From: Methylorubrum aminovorans
Lineage (GTDB): Bacteria; Pseudomonadota; Alphaproteobacteria; Rhizobiales; Beijerinckiaceae
NCBI RefSeq assembly: GCF_022179725.1
Contig: NZ_BPRC01000009.1
Span: 160,167 to 224,166 of the forward strand
Length of the DNA: 64,000 nucleotides
Reading direction: 5' to 3'
Part shown: one piece after another, positions 45,926 through 56,969 of the stretch
How the letters are laid out: each line of letters begins with the position of its first letter
Numbering within the stretch: position 1 is the stretch's first letter
Translations under genes and position numbers: made by a program
The notes under the pieces: generated by a model
What the model was told of the DNA's origin: nothing
What the model saw: the letters and a program-made list of their open reading frames with translations, nothing else
The model's database searches: none

Positions 45926-46602
45926 CGCACGCCGTCCCGCCCGGCGGCGGCATCGGCCGCGGCGCGGATTGCCGCGACGTTCGTCTCGTACTTGTCCGGC
46001 CCGCCCTTGAACGCGGCCGAGCCGGCGACGAGGATATTGGCGCCCGCCTGCGCGGCGGGTCCGGCGGTCTCCGGGGTGATGCCGCCGTCGACCGAGATGT
46101 CGATGGAACGACCCGCCGTCATCGCCTTGACGCGGGCAATGGTCTCGAGCGCCGAGTGGATGAAGCTCTGGCCGCCGAAGCCGGGATTGACCGTCATCAC
46201 CAGCACGAGATCCACCATGTCGAGCACCGGCTCGATGGCGGAGGCCGGCGTGCCGGGATTGAGCGCCACGCCCGCGCGCTTGCCCGAGCCCCGGATCGTC
46301 TGGAGCGAGCGGTGGATGTGCGGGCCGGCCTCGACATGGACCGTGATCGCGTCGGCGCCCGCCTCGGCGAAGGCGGCGAGGTAAGGGTCGGCCGGGGCGA
46401 TCATCAGGTGGACGTCGAAGACCTTGTCGGTCCAGGGCCGCAGCGCCTTCACCACCGCCGGGCCGAAGCTGATGTTGGGCACGAAATGCCCGTCCATCAC
46501 ATCGAGATGGATCCAGTCGGCGCCGGCTTGCGCGATCGCCCGCGTCTCCTCGCCGAGCCTGGAGAAGTCGGCGGCGAGGATCGAGGGTGCGAGGATGGTC
46601 AT
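45919..46602 (-). CDS. rpe: Ribulose-phosphate 3-epimerase
   Basis: This enzyme interconverts ribulose 5-phosphate and xylulose 5-phosphate; 227 residues from ATG 46602 ([19 protein letters not shown]). Metal ligands are visible in [19 protein letters not shown] and the ISVDGGIT loop, and the phosphate site is AGSAAF. A longer frame to 46893 is a leader without homology. It is cotranscribed with cbbY and provides substrate for prk elsewhere in the window. Confidence 0.95.
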   Translation of the reverse strand: MTILAPSILAADFSRLGEETRAIAQAGADWIHLDVMDGHFVPNISFGPAVVKALRPWTDKVFDVHLMIAPADPYLAAFAEAGADAITVHVEAGPHIHRSLQTIRGSGKRAGVALNPGTPASAIEPVLDMVDLVLVMTVNPGFGGQSFIHSALETIARVKAMTAGRSIDISVDGGITPETAGPAAQAGANILVAGSAAFKGGPDKYETNVAAIRAAADAAAGRDGVRC

Positions 46603-46682
46603 GGGAACAGCTCGAAGCAACGATGCGCCGGCCCGCGGCAAGAACGCGGGCGGCCCTGGGAGGGAGGGGCTTCCTGCAACCG

Positions 46683-46735
46683 ATCTAGTGCATCGGAGGG
46701 AAAGTTGCTCGCCGGCTTCACGCAAAAAAGCGGGC
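46683..46735. repeat. Diverged family-2-like repeat
   Basis: AGTGCATCGGAGGGAAAG and GCTCGCCGGCTTCACGCAAA follow the same layout as the family-2 copies at 23566 and 45064, with arm mismatches. It lies upstream of rpe. Confidence 0.35.
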
Positions 46736-46792
46736 GCGGATAGGGCAGCCCTGCGGTCGTCACCGTTTCCGGCGGATCGAATTCTCCCTTTG

Positions 46793-47398
46793 TCACGAGG
46801 ACGGAAACGAAATGGCCCGTTCCGGCCGGTGCCACGCGTTCGGCTGATCTTCCGCCCCGGTGCCCAGCGGACATTGCACGATGACGCTGTCACTCCAGCG
46901 CCCGTACTTGTAGCCGATCGCCGGAAGGTATCCGACGCGGGCGAACCCGCAGGCCTCGTGCAGGCGCAACGAGGCCTCGTTGCTCGCGTCGATATAGCCG
47001 ATCATCTGCCGGTAGCCGCCGGCAGAACAGGCCTCGATCAGCGCCGGCAGCAGGCGGCGCCCGATGCCGGCGTGCAGGTGGTCGGGATGCACGTAGATCG
47101 AGTGTTTGAGGGCGTAGCGGTAGGCCGGGCGCTTGCGGAACGGCACGGCGTAGGCGTAGCCGGCGATCTGCCCGCCCCGCTCGGCGACGAGGTGGGGCAG
47201 GCGCTTGCTGCGCATGTTCTTGCGCCGCCGCCGCAACTCGTCGGGGAGCAGGCGCTCCTCCTCGAAGTCGCCGGTATCCCCGACGCCTCTCCGGATATGG
47301 CGCTCGTAGATCGCGATCATCGCCGACACGTCGGCATCCGACGAGGGTCGGATCACCACCTCGGCGTGAGCGGAGATCGCCGCTGCGCCCTCCGCCAT
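46793..47398 (-). CDS. GNAT N-acetyltransferase (phosphinothricin acetyltransferase-like)
   Basis: The 201-residue protein begins with a disordered dozen residues, then [24 protein letters not shown] and the acetyl-CoA loop [20 protein letters not shown]. The [18 protein letters not shown] and [14 protein letters not shown] blocks match the Pat/Bar-like subgroup that acetylates methionine derivatives or phosphinothricin. Its ATG overlaps the decarboxylase stop (TGATG), so the two proteins are coupled, which could mean acetylation of the decarboxylase's amine product. Confidence 0.83.
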   Translation of the reverse strand: MAEGAAAISAHAEVVIRPSSDADVSAMIAIYERHIRRGVGDTGDFEEERLLPDELRRRRKNMRSKRLPHLVAERGGQIAGYAYAVPFRKRPAYRYALKHSIYVHPDHLHAGIGRRLLPALIEACSAGGYRQMIGYIDASNEASLRLHEACGFARVGYLPAIGYKYGRWSDSVIVQCPLGTGAEDQPNAWHRPERAISFPSS

Positions 47399-49743
47399 CA
47401 GGCGCCCTCGCGCACGACGTAGGTGTGGAAGCGGATGCGCCCGTCCGGATCGGTCTCGCGGTAGACGCCCTGGATCTCGGCCTCGAAGCCGGGGAACAGG
47501 TTGGCGGCCGCCTCGAACATCTTGAAGTAGTCGAGCATGGGTTTCGCCCGCTCATCCAGACGCTCGCCCGGCAGCACAGTGCCGATGCCGGGCGGATAGA
47601 CCAGCATCAGGGTGGTGGCGATGCGCCCTTCCGCTTCCGCGATCGGCACGTAATCGACCCGGTTGCGCGTCAGCATCTGCGCGGCGGCCTTGGGCGGCAT
47701 CACCATGTCGGGCAGGTGCTCGGGCATGAACTGCTTGCGCTGGAGCGCCGAGGTGCCCGATTCGCGGTGGAAGCTGTGATAGTCGGCGCACAGATCGCGC
47801 AGGCCGACGCCGTGGTAGCGCTTGGGCCGGCGGGCGACGAATTCCGGCATCGCCTCTTCGAGCGGCACGTTGTCGTCGTGCAGGCGCTTGAAGGCGACGA
47901 GGCCGGAGATCAGGGTACCGGCCTTCGACGACTCGACGCCCGGCGTCAGCAGGAAGAGCAGCGAGTTGAGATCGTTCTTCTCCGGCACGATCCGGTTCTC
48001 GCGCAGGTATTGCGCGACGATCGGCGCCGGCACGCCGTGCTCGGCATAGGCGCCGGTCTTCCGGTCGAAGCCGGGGGTGAGCACGGTGAGCTTGTTGGGG
48101 TCGGTGATGGCAAAGCCCGGCGCGACATGGGTGAAGCCGTGCCAGGCCGCGCCCGGCGTCAGCTCCCAGTAGCGGGCATCGGCGGCGAGCGCGTCGGTCG
48201 GCACCGCCTCCCACGGGATTTCCGTGCCATCCGGGCCGGTCACCACATCGGGCACGAAGGGGTCGAAGAACCAGCGCCGCTTCGGATCGGCCTCGCGCTC
48301 CTCGAACTCCTTGCGGATGGCCCGCGCCTTCTTGCGCCACTCGATGCCCAGCCGAATGGTGTCGTCCCACAGCACCACGCCGGAGCGGCCCTTCATCATC
48401 TGCGCGCCGACATCGAGCGAGGCGAAGATCGGGTAGAACGGCGAGGTCGAGGCGTGGACGAGGAAGCTCTCGTTCAGGCGCTTGTGCTCGACCCGCCGGG
48501 TCTGGCCGCGGATATGCCCGTCGCGGGTGTGGATCTGCGAGGCCTGGCTGAAGCTGGCGAGCTGCTTGTGGGTCGATTGCGTGGCGATGATGCCCGGCGA
48601 GGTCTCGTCGAGCCCGGTCAGGCCCATGGCGAAGCGGCGCTGGTAGAGCGGGTGGAACTTCATGAAGCCCGCCCAGGCCTCGTCGAACAGGATGTAGTCG
48701 CACAGGTGGCCGATGCGCTCGACGAGCTCCTGCGCGTCGTAGATCGTGCCGTCATAGGTGCATTGCTCGATCACCGCACAGCGGAACGGGCGCTCCCGGC
48801 GCCACGCCTCCTTGTCCTTCACCAGCGGGTTGTCGCGGATCTTTTCGCGAATGCGCTGCTCGTCCAGAGCCTCGTGGTAGATCGGCCCGATCAGACCGTA
48901 GGCGTTGCGGTCGGTCTCCAGGAAGATCGGGATGCCGCCGGCGAGCAGCAGCGCGCCGTGATGGGCAGCCTTGTGGTTGTTGCGATCGAACAGGACGAGG
49001 TCGTCCTCGGCCACCAGCGAACCCAGCACGACCTTGTTCGAGGCCGAGGTGCCGTTGAGGACGAAGTAGGTCTTCTCCGCCCCGAAGATCTTGGCCGCTT
49101 CCTTCTGCGCCTTCAGCGCGGGCCCCTCGTGGGTCAGCAGGTCGCCGAGGTCGAGCACCGAGTTGTCGAGGTCGTCGCGAAAAATCGCCTCGCCCAGATG
49201 CTCGACGAAGATGCGGCCGATCGGCGAGCGGTTGTAGAAGATGCCGCCGTTATGGCCGGGGCAGGTCCAGAGCTGGTTGCCCTCCTCGGCGTAATCGACC
49301 AGCGCGCCGAAGAACGGCGTCTTCAGCGTGTCGGCGTACTGCGTCACGCGGGAGACGAGGTTGCGGGCGATGAATTCCGGGGTCTCTTCCGCCAGGAAGA
49401 TGTAGCCGTCGATGAAGTCGAGCAGCTCGACCGGGATGTCCTCCAGCCGCTTGCGGCGGACCATGATGACGATCGGCATATCGAGGCCGCGCCGGCGCAT
49501 CATGTCGATGAGGGCGGCGGCCTTGCCCTCGAGCCCGCGCTTGCCCCAATCGACCACGAGGCAGCCGACCGCCGAGTCGGTCTGCACCGCGATCGAGGCG
49601 TCCTCGACGCGCCGGGCCCGCACCACCTCGAAGCCGCGCGACTCGACCGCTGCGACGATCTGCTCGACCCGCGCCCCCTCCAGATCATCCGGATCGAAGG
49701 CGGGCGTGCACATCAGCACGGTGAAACGGCGGTGAAAATCCAT
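47398..49743 (-). CDS. Orn/Lys/Arg decarboxylase family protein
   Basis: This is a 781-residue PLP enzyme of the ornithine/lysine/arginine decarboxylase family. An N-terminal response-regulator-like wing domain (1-130) is followed by the PLP domain, with the lysine in ATQSTHKQLASFSQ and DEAWAGFMKFHPLY. The C-terminal domain follows (LLFLLTPGVESSKA, LPDMVMPPKAA). The specific substrate cannot be fixed from the sequence. The size and C-terminus match the bacterial inducible class. The next gene is a coupled GNAT enzyme, suggesting amine acetylation. Confidence 0.88.
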   Translation of the reverse strand: MDFHRRFTVLMCTPAFDPDDLEGARVEQIVAAVESRGFEVVRARRVEDASIAVQTDSAVGCLVVDWGKRGLEGKAAALIDMMRRRGLDMPIVIMVRRKRLEDIPVELLDFIDGYIFLAEETPEFIARNLVSRVTQYADTLKTPFFGALVDYAEEGNQLWTCPGHNGGIFYNRSPIGRIFVEHLGEAIFRDDLDNSVLDLGDLLTHEGPALKAQKEAAKIFGAEKTYFVLNGTSASNKVVLGSLVAEDDLVLFDRNNHKAAHHGALLLAGGIPIFLETDRNAYGLIGPIYHEALDEQRIREKIRDNPLVKDKEAWRRERPFRCAVIEQCTYDGTIYDAQELVERIGHLCDYILFDEAWAGFMKFHPLYQRRFAMGLTGLDETSPGIIATQSTHKQLASFSQASQIHTRDGHIRGQTRRVEHKRLNESFLVHASTSPFYPIFASLDVGAQMMKGRSGVVLWDDTIRLGIEWRKKARAIRKEFEEREADPKRRWFFDPFVPDVVTGPDGTEIPWEAVPTDALAADARYWELTPGAAWHGFTHVAPGFAITDPNKLTVLTPGFDRKTGAYAEHGVPAPIVAQYLRENRIVPEKNDLNSLLFLLTPGVESSKAGTLISGLVAFKRLHDDNVPLEEAMPEFVARRPKRYHGVGLRDLCADYHSFHRESGTSALQRKQFMPEHLPDMVMPPKAAAQMLTRNRVDYVPIAEAEGRIATTLMLVYPPGIGTVLPGERLDERAKPMLDYFKMFEAAANLFPGFEAEIQGVYRETDPDGRIRFHTYVVREGA

Positions 49744-49827
49744 GGAGCGGCGCTCTTCTCGCGAACGGAACGCCTGCCTTTCCGATCCATCCGCGACGAT
49801 TCGATGACATCCGTCCGCGTCGCTGGA

Positions 49828-50190
49828 TCACCGTAGCGTCAGGGGGAAGCTCAGCTCCGTAAAACCTTCAAGCGTGAGCAGCCCGGCCGGCGGCGGCGGG
49901 AAGGGTGCAGCCGCCTGCACGGCGCGGGCCGCGCGTTCGCCCAGCGCCGCCGGTCCCTCCTCCAGCACGATCCCACCGAGCGCGCCGTCGGCCTCGATCC
50001 GCACCCGGATCGTCACCTGCCCACCGCGTCCCGGCGCGGCGGCGCGGTCAGCCATCCCGATTCGACTGACGATTCCGGCCACCCAGGTCTTCGCCCGCGC
50101 ATCGACCCGCGGCGCGGCCGAGAGCGGCGCGAGTAGCGCGCACAGCATCAGCGCGGCGAGGAGGAAGGGCCGTACCGGGGACGGACGCAA
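49828..50190 (-). CDS. TonB C-terminal-like exported protein
   Basis: The 120-residue protein is taken from TTG 50190, with GGAG nine bases upstream, giving a signal-anchor MRPSPVRPFLLAALMLCALL. The remainder (GGQVTIRVRIEADGALGGIVLEEGP and AVQAAAPFPPPP) is the TonB C-terminal fold. There is no Pro-rich periplasmic spacer and no exbBD nearby, so it is unlikely to be the main energy transducer. The upstream part of the long open frame looks non-coding. Confidence 0.65.
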   Translation of the reverse strand: MRPSPVRPFLLAALMLCALLAPLSAAPRVDARAKTWVAGIVSRIGMADRAAAPGRGGQVTIRVRIEADGALGGIVLEEGPAALGERAARAVQAAAPFPPPPAGLLTLEGFTELSFPLTLR

Positions 50191-50456
50191 GGACGGGGAC
50201 TCCGCGGACAAGAATGGCGCCTGCTGGCGCCGTCTTTGGGGAAACGGCGCCGGCTCGCAGCCCGGCCGTCCTGAAGCGTAACGCCATCCGCGACCTGAGG
50301 TGCCGCCAAATGACAGTGCCGCCGCGCAATTCGGATCACGACACTCGGACCGCCCCCGCGCTGCGGGGTCGACTTGGTTGAGGCACGACGCATCCGCGGT
50401 GGGCGCTGCGGCGCCAGATTGCTCCATATCCGCCAGCGACGCGCCCCCTTGGACGC

Positions 50457-51014
<558 letters not shown>

Positions 51015-51176
51015 GCTGCCGATGTTGCTCCGCGGGCCGGCTCGGTCAACCGCTCCGTGACGTCGCGGGGGAGCCATGCACATCCCGGCCAGGCGGCGCG
51101 TTGAGGCTCCGGGCCGCGCCGTGCTACGCGCGGAGCGATTTCGCGAAACCGCGACACGTCCGAGGCACGGAAAAAC

Positions 51177-52484
51177 ATGATCCCCCGCTACTCCCGTCCC
51201 GAGATGACCGCGATCTGGTCGCCGGAGAGCCGGTTCCGGATCTGGTTCGAGATCGAGGCCCACGCCACCACCGCTCTTAGCCATATCGGCGTCGTGCCGA
51301 AGGAGGCCGCCGAGAAGGTTTGGGAGAAGGGCCGCGACGCGACCTTCGACGTCGCCCGCATCGACGCGATCGAGGCGGTGACGAAGCACGACGTCATCGC
51401 CTTCCTCACGCATCTGGCCGAGATCGTCGGGCCGGAGGCGCGCTTTGTCCACCAGGGCATGACCTCGTCCGACGTGCTCGATACCTGCCTCAACGTGCAG
51501 CTCACTCGCGCCGCCGACATCCTGATCAAGGATCTCGACGCGCTGCTCGCCGCGCTGAAGCGGCGCGCCTTCGAGCACAAGCTCACCCCCACCATCGGCC
51601 GCTCGCACGGCATCCACGCCGAGCCCGTCACCTTCGGCCTCAAGCTCGCCCAGGCGTATGCCGAGTTCGCCCGAGCGAAGGACCGGCTCATCGCCGCACG
51701 AAAAGAGGTCGCGACCTGCGCGATCTCGGGCGCCGTCGGCACCTTCGCCAACATCGATCCGCGGGTGGAGGAATACGTCGCCGAGCAGATGGGCCTCCAG
51801 CCGGAGCCGGTCTCGACCCAGGTGATCCCGCGCGACCGCCACGCGATGTTCTTCGCCGTGCTGGGCGTGATCGCCAGCTCGATGGAGCGGCTGGCGACGG
51901 AAGTGCGCCACCTGCAGCGCACCGAGGTGCTGGAGGCGGAAGAGTTCTTCTCCGAGGGGCAGAAGGGCTCCTCGGCCATGCCGCACAAGCGCAATCCGGT
52001 GCTGACAGAGAACATCACCGGACTGGCCCGCATGGTGCGCGGCTACGTCACTCCGGCGCTGGAGAACGTCGCGCTCTGGCACGAGCGGGACATCTCGCAC
52101 TCGTCTGTCGAGCGGATGATCGGCCCGGACGCGACCGTCACCCTCGATTTCGCGCTCGCCCGCCTCACCGGCGTGATCGACAAGCTGCTGATCTACCCCG
52201 AGCAGATGCAGAAAAACCTCGACCGGCTCGGCGGCCTCGTCCACTCGCAGCGTGTGCTGCTGGCGCTGACGCAGGGCGGTCTCTCGCGCGAGGATTCCTA
52301 CCGGCTGGTCCAGCGCAACGCGATGCCGGTCTGGCGCGGTGAGGGCGACTTCCTGTCCCTTCTCAAGGCTGACCCGGAGGTGACCGCCGTGCTGAAGCCG
52401 GAGCAGATCGAGGAATGCTTCGATCTCGGCTACCACCTCAAGCACGTCGACACGATTTTTTCGCGGGTGTTCGGCCAAGCCTGA
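51177..52484 (+). CDS. purB: Adenylosuccinate lyase
   Basis: This enzyme carries out two steps of purine synthesis, releasing fumarate from SAICAR and adenylosuccinate; 435 residues. The fumarase-superfamily signature GSSAMPHKRNPVLTENITG with the catalytic serine loop is clear, and the catalytic His lies in IGRSHGIHAEP. The start MIPRYSRPEMTAIW is typical. The related purA lies 1.5 kb downstream on the same strand. Confidence 0.96.
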   Translation: MIPRYSRPEMTAIWSPESRFRIWFEIEAHATTALSHIGVVPKEAAEKVWEKGRDATFDVARIDAIEAVTKHDVIAFLTHLAEIVGPEARFVHQGMTSSDVLDTCLNVQLTRAADILIKDLDALLAALKRRAFEHKLTPTIGRSHGIHAEPVTFGLKLAQAYAEFARAKDRLIAARKEVATCAISGAVGTFANIDPRVEEYVAEQMGLQPEPVSTQVIPRDRHAMFFAVLGVIASSMERLATEVRHLQRTEVLEAEEFFSEGQKGSSAMPHKRNPVLTENITGLARMVRGYVTPALENVALWHERDISHSSVERMIGPDATVTLDFALARLTGVIDKLLIYPEQMQKNLDRLGGLVHSQRVLLALTQGGLSREDSYRLVQRNAMPVWRGEGDFLSLLKADPEVTAVLKPEQIEECFDLGYHLKHVDTIFSRVFGQA

Positions 52485-52550
52485 TCCGTCCTGCACGGAA
52501 CCTGCTTCGCGCCGAACCACCGACGAACGAGACTGCTCGAAGAGACGACC

Positions 52551-53408
52551 ATGAGCCGCACCGCCTACCTCAACGGCCAGTTCCTCCCCCTGGACGAGGC
52601 CCGCGTGCCGGTGATGGACCGCGGCTTCCTGTTCGCCGACGGGATCTACGAGGTGGCCGCCGTGCTGCACGGCCGCCTCGTAGACAATGCCGGGCATCTC
52701 GCCCGGCTCGACCGCTCGCTCTCCGAGATCGGCATCCGCAACCCGCACTCCGCCGAAGCGTGGGAGCGGCTGGAGACGCAGCTCGTCGAGCGGAACGGCG
52801 TGCGGGAAGGCCTCGTCTACATCCAGGTGACGCGGGGTGTGGCCGAGCGCGACTTCTCCTATCCGAAGGGCGACGTGGCCCCGACCGTGGTGATGTTCAC
52901 GCAGGAGAAATCCATCGTGAACAACCCGATGGCCGAGACGGGCGCGAAGGCGATCACCGTGCCGGACCTGCGCTGGAAGCGGCGGGACATCAAGTCGGTG
53001 GCGCTTTTGGCCCAGGTTCTCGCCAAGCAGCAGGCGGCGGAAGCGGGCGTGGCCGAAGCCTTCATGGTCGAGGACGGCGTGGTGACGGAGGGCTCCTCCT
53101 CCACCGTCTTCATCGTCACCAAGGGCGGCGCGCTGGTGACGCGCCCGCTCTCCCACGCGGTCCTGCCCGGCATCACCCGCAAGGCGGTGCTGGCGCTGGC
53201 CGAAGAGACCGGGCTCGCCTTCGAGGAGCGTCTCATCAACGCCCGCGAGCTGCCCGAGGCGGCGGAAGCGTTCTACACCTCGGCCTCGGCCTTCGTGATG
53301 CCGGTGGTCGAGATCGACGGCAAAACCCTCGGCGACGGGCGGCCGGGTCCGGTGGCGCGGCGCCTGCGCGAATTGTACTTCGCCTTCGCCGAGGGCGCGA
53401 AGGCCTAG
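52551..53408 (+). CDS. dat: D-amino-acid aminotransferase (class IV PLP)
   Basis: The 285-residue class IV aminotransferase has the N-terminal YLNGQFLPLDEARVPVMDRGF and the PLP lysine in WKRRDIKSVALLAQVLAKQ. The family signature EAFMVEDGVVTEGSSSTVF is also present. D-amino-acid rather than branched-chain specificity is favoured by the RDIKS context, but this is not certain. It lies 66 bp after purB on the same strand. Confidence 0.87.
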   Translation: MSRTAYLNGQFLPLDEARVPVMDRGFLFADGIYEVAAVLHGRLVDNAGHLARLDRSLSEIGIRNPHSAEAWERLETQLVERNGVREGLVYIQVTRGVAERDFSYPKGDVAPTVVMFTQEKSIVNNPMAETGAKAITVPDLRWKRRDIKSVALLAQVLAKQQAAEAGVAEAFMVEDGVVTEGSSSTVFIVTKGGALVTRPLSHAVLPGITRKAVLALAEETGLAFEERLINARELPEAAEAFYTSASAFVMPVVEIDGKTLGDGRPGPVARRLRELYFAFAEGAKA

Positions 53409-53482
53409 CCTGCCAGGAAGGGCCTAACAGGAACGCGAGGGCGCACGCATCCGTTGGTTCCCAAAGGACCATTGAGGACGCG

Positions 53483-53797
53483 ATGACCTTCAAGAGAACT
53501 TCCTTACTCGGCGCCGCGCTGCTCGGCCTGATGAGCACGGCGGTCCTGGCCCAGGATCCGTCGGTGCCGCAGCGCGGCCAGGACAGCGACCCGAAGCTTC
53601 CCCCGCCCCAGGAACAGGTGCCGGAAAAAGTCCGGCCGGAGAGCGGCAATTCCGGCGCCTCGCTGAGCGAGAAGCTCGAGAAGTCGGACGGCGTGATCAA
53701 GCCACCCGCGGGCGTCGATCCCGAGATCAAGACGATCGCGCCAGAGCCGACCCCGAACTCGACCCCCGTGATCAAGCCGCCGGGCAACGCCAAGTAA
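53483..53797 (+). CDS. Small exported proline-rich protein
   Basis: This 104-residue protein has a signal peptide (MTFKRTSLLGAALLGLMSTA, cleavage near VLAQ). The mature part is Pro/Glu/Ser-rich and ends in a repeated DGVIKPPAGVDPE and STPVIKPPGNAK pattern. It is probably periplasmic and unstructured. A GAGG ribosome site lies before the ATG. The 3' end lies in a 17-bp triplication. Confidence 0.65.
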   Translation: MTFKRTSLLGAALLGLMSTAVLAQDPSVPQRGQDSDPKLPPPQEQVPEKVRPESGNSGASLSEKLEKSDGVIKPPAGVDPEIKTIAPEPTPNSTPVIKPPGNAK

Positions 53798-53839
53798 CGG
53801 CCGAGGCCAAGTAGCCGTCGAGGCCGAGTAAACGGCGAC
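53789..53839. repeat. Three tandem 17-bp units over a stop codon
   Basis: Three adjacent units of 17 bp begin GCCAAGTAACGG, GCCAAGTAGCCG and GCCGAGTAAACG. The gene's TAA is at 53795-53797, and related TAG and TAA follow at 53812 and 53829. Because 17 is not a multiple of three, the stops fall in all three frames. Confidence 0.75.
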
Positions 53840-54016
53840 AGCGCATCAGCCATGCGGGGCGCTCCCCAGCGCAGGTCCGCCCATCGCTTGACCTGCCTGC
53901 CGAGATCGCCGAAGACGCCCCCGTATGCTCGATCCCCGGCTCGACAGCCGGGGTTTTCGCGCGTGGCGCAACCGGTTGGCGCCCGCGCCAGCGATTGCGA
54001 GACAGGTCAGACGCGC

Positions 54017-55309
<1,293 letters not shown>

Positions 55310-55349
55310 GTCCCGGGACAGCGGGGAGAGACAGGCAGATCCGGGCACG

Positions 55350-56828
55350 ATGGCCGACTATTATCCGTTGCTGGCACGCGCGCTCGACGCCTTGCCCGAT
55401 CGATCCCCGGCCCTGCGCCGCGCCGTCTACGATCGCGCGCGCAGCGCCCTGATCGCACAGCTCCGCTCGCTCGACCCGCCGGTGCCGGAGGGCGATATCG
55501 ACCTCGAACGCCGGGCGCTGGACACCGCGATCGGGCGGCTCGAGGCCGAGTACGGGGCGCCCCCGGTTGTGGCCGAGGAGCCGGCGAAGGCGCCCGAACC
55601 GGCGCCGGCGCCGCCCCCTCCCCCGGTCTCCGAACCGGTCCGGCCGGAGCCGCTCTCGCCCGGCCCGCTGCCACCGACGCTGCCGGAGCCCGAACCGCCG
55701 CAGAATCCGGAGGAGCCGCTGGTCCTGCCGCCCGCCTCGGTGCCAGCCGGGATCGGATCGAACCTCGGCCCCGGGGAGACCAAGCCGGTCGGCGAGACGG
55801 TGCCGTTCATGCCGCCGCCCCGCCGGCTGCGGCCGGACGAGACCGCCCGATCCGCGCAGGAGACGGCCGCAGCGGAGACCGCAGACGGCTTCATTCCGCC
55901 GTCGCCTCCTGTCGAAGCCGGGATCGAAGCCGAGGCCGGAACGGGGGCCGACTCCGCCTCCTCCGACGCCACCCCGGAGATGAACGGCCGCCAGCGGCCG
56001 CGCATCGATGTGGTGGCGCCGCCCGAGAGCCGTTCGCGCCTGCTGCGCAATCTGTTCGTCGGCGGCGTGCTCGCGACGGTGATCGCGCTGATCGCGGTGG
56101 CCGCCTTCTTCCTGCGCGACAAGCCGTCCGACCTTCAGCAGAGCGCGGCCGAACAGGAAGCGCCGGCCGAGCAGCCGGACGCGAAGTTCTCGGATCGGGT
56201 CGGAGGCGAACGCAGCGAAACCGAGGCACGCCCGAGGCCGGCCGCTCCGGGCGCCGCACCGGCGCAGCCGGAGGTCACGGTCTCGCAGCGGGGTATCCTC
56301 TACGAGGAGAACCAGAGCGACCCCCGCGCCCAGCCGATCGCCACCAACGGCCACACGGTCTGGCGGGTGGAGGCCGTGAACGGCGCGCAGGGCGAACCGC
56401 TGCAGACGGTGCTCCGCGCCAATGTAGAGTTCCCGGATGCGGGGCTGACGCTGGCGATGACCATGCGCAAGAATCTTGATGCGACGCTTCCTGCGTCTCA
56501 CACGATCGAACTCGCCTTCACCAATACCGGTGAGGCCGGCGCCAAGCGCGCGGTGCAGAATATCGGCCTGCTCCAACTCAAGGACGAGGAGGCGGCGCGT
56601 GGCTCGCCCGTCTCGGGGCTTCCGGTGCGGGTTCGCGAGAACCTGTTCCTGATCGGCCTGTCCTCGCTGAAGAGTGACGTGGACCGCAACACCGAGCTGT
56701 TGCTGCACAAGAACTGGCTCGATCTGGCTCTGACCTACACGAGCGGCCAGCGGGCTGTGATCACCTTCGAGAAGGGCAATGCCGGCAATCAGGCGCTGCA
56801 GAACGCCTTCAGTCAGTGGCGAGACTGA
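55350..56828 (+). CDS. Single-TM protein with proline-rich cytoplasmic half
   Basis: The 492-residue protein has a conserved N-terminal 70 residues (MADYYPLLARALDALPDRSPALRRAVYDR), found in other alphaproteobacterial proteins after purA, then about 150 residues of Pro/Glu-rich linker. One TM (NLFVGGVLATVIALIAVAAFFL) near residue 240 is followed by a predicted periplasmic beta-rich domain of about 230 residues (MTMRKNLDATLPASHTIELAF and the rest). No known catalytic motif. It starts 40 bp after purA, probably cotranscribed. Confidence 0.7.
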   Translation: MADYYPLLARALDALPDRSPALRRAVYDRARSALIAQLRSLDPPVPEGDIDLERRALDTAIGRLEAEYGAPPVVAEEPAKAPEPAPAPPPPPVSEPVRPEPLSPGPLPPTLPEPEPPQNPEEPLVLPPASVPAGIGSNLGPGETKPVGETVPFMPPPRRLRPDETARSAQETAAAETADGFIPPSPPVEAGIEAEAGTGADSASSDATPEMNGRQRPRIDVVAPPESRSRLLRNLFVGGVLATVIALIAVAAFFLRDKPSDLQQSAAEQEAPAEQPDAKFSDRVGGERSETEARPRPAAPGAAPAQPEVTVSQRGILYEENQSDPRAQPIATNGHTVWRVEAVNGAQGEPLQTVLRANVEFPDAGLTLAMTMRKNLDATLPASHTIELAFTNTGEAGAKRAVQNIGLLQLKDEEAARGSPVSGLPVRVRENLFLIGLSSLKSDVDRNTELLLHKNWLDLALTYTSGQRAVITFEKGNAGNQALQNAFSQWRD

Positions 56829-56896
56829 TGCAGTCCGCTTGGAGCGGCTGACGGTCGCTCGCACACTGTGATGCCATCGCTCCCCGTGAGCCCCAT

Positions 56897-56930
56897 GAAA
56901 AAACCCGGCCCTCATGGGGCCGGGTTTTTC
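56897..56930. terminator. Bidirectional Rho-independent terminator
   Basis: A strong stem (AAAAACCCGGCCC / GGGGCCGGGTTTTT) with a 4-base loop has A- and T-runs on both sides, so it works in either direction. It separates the rightward membrane-protein gene from the leftward rpoH gene, whose stops face each other. Confidence 0.88.
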
Positions 56931-56969
56931 ATGTCATCAGGTCGCATGTGTCGACAATGTCCGCGTCGG

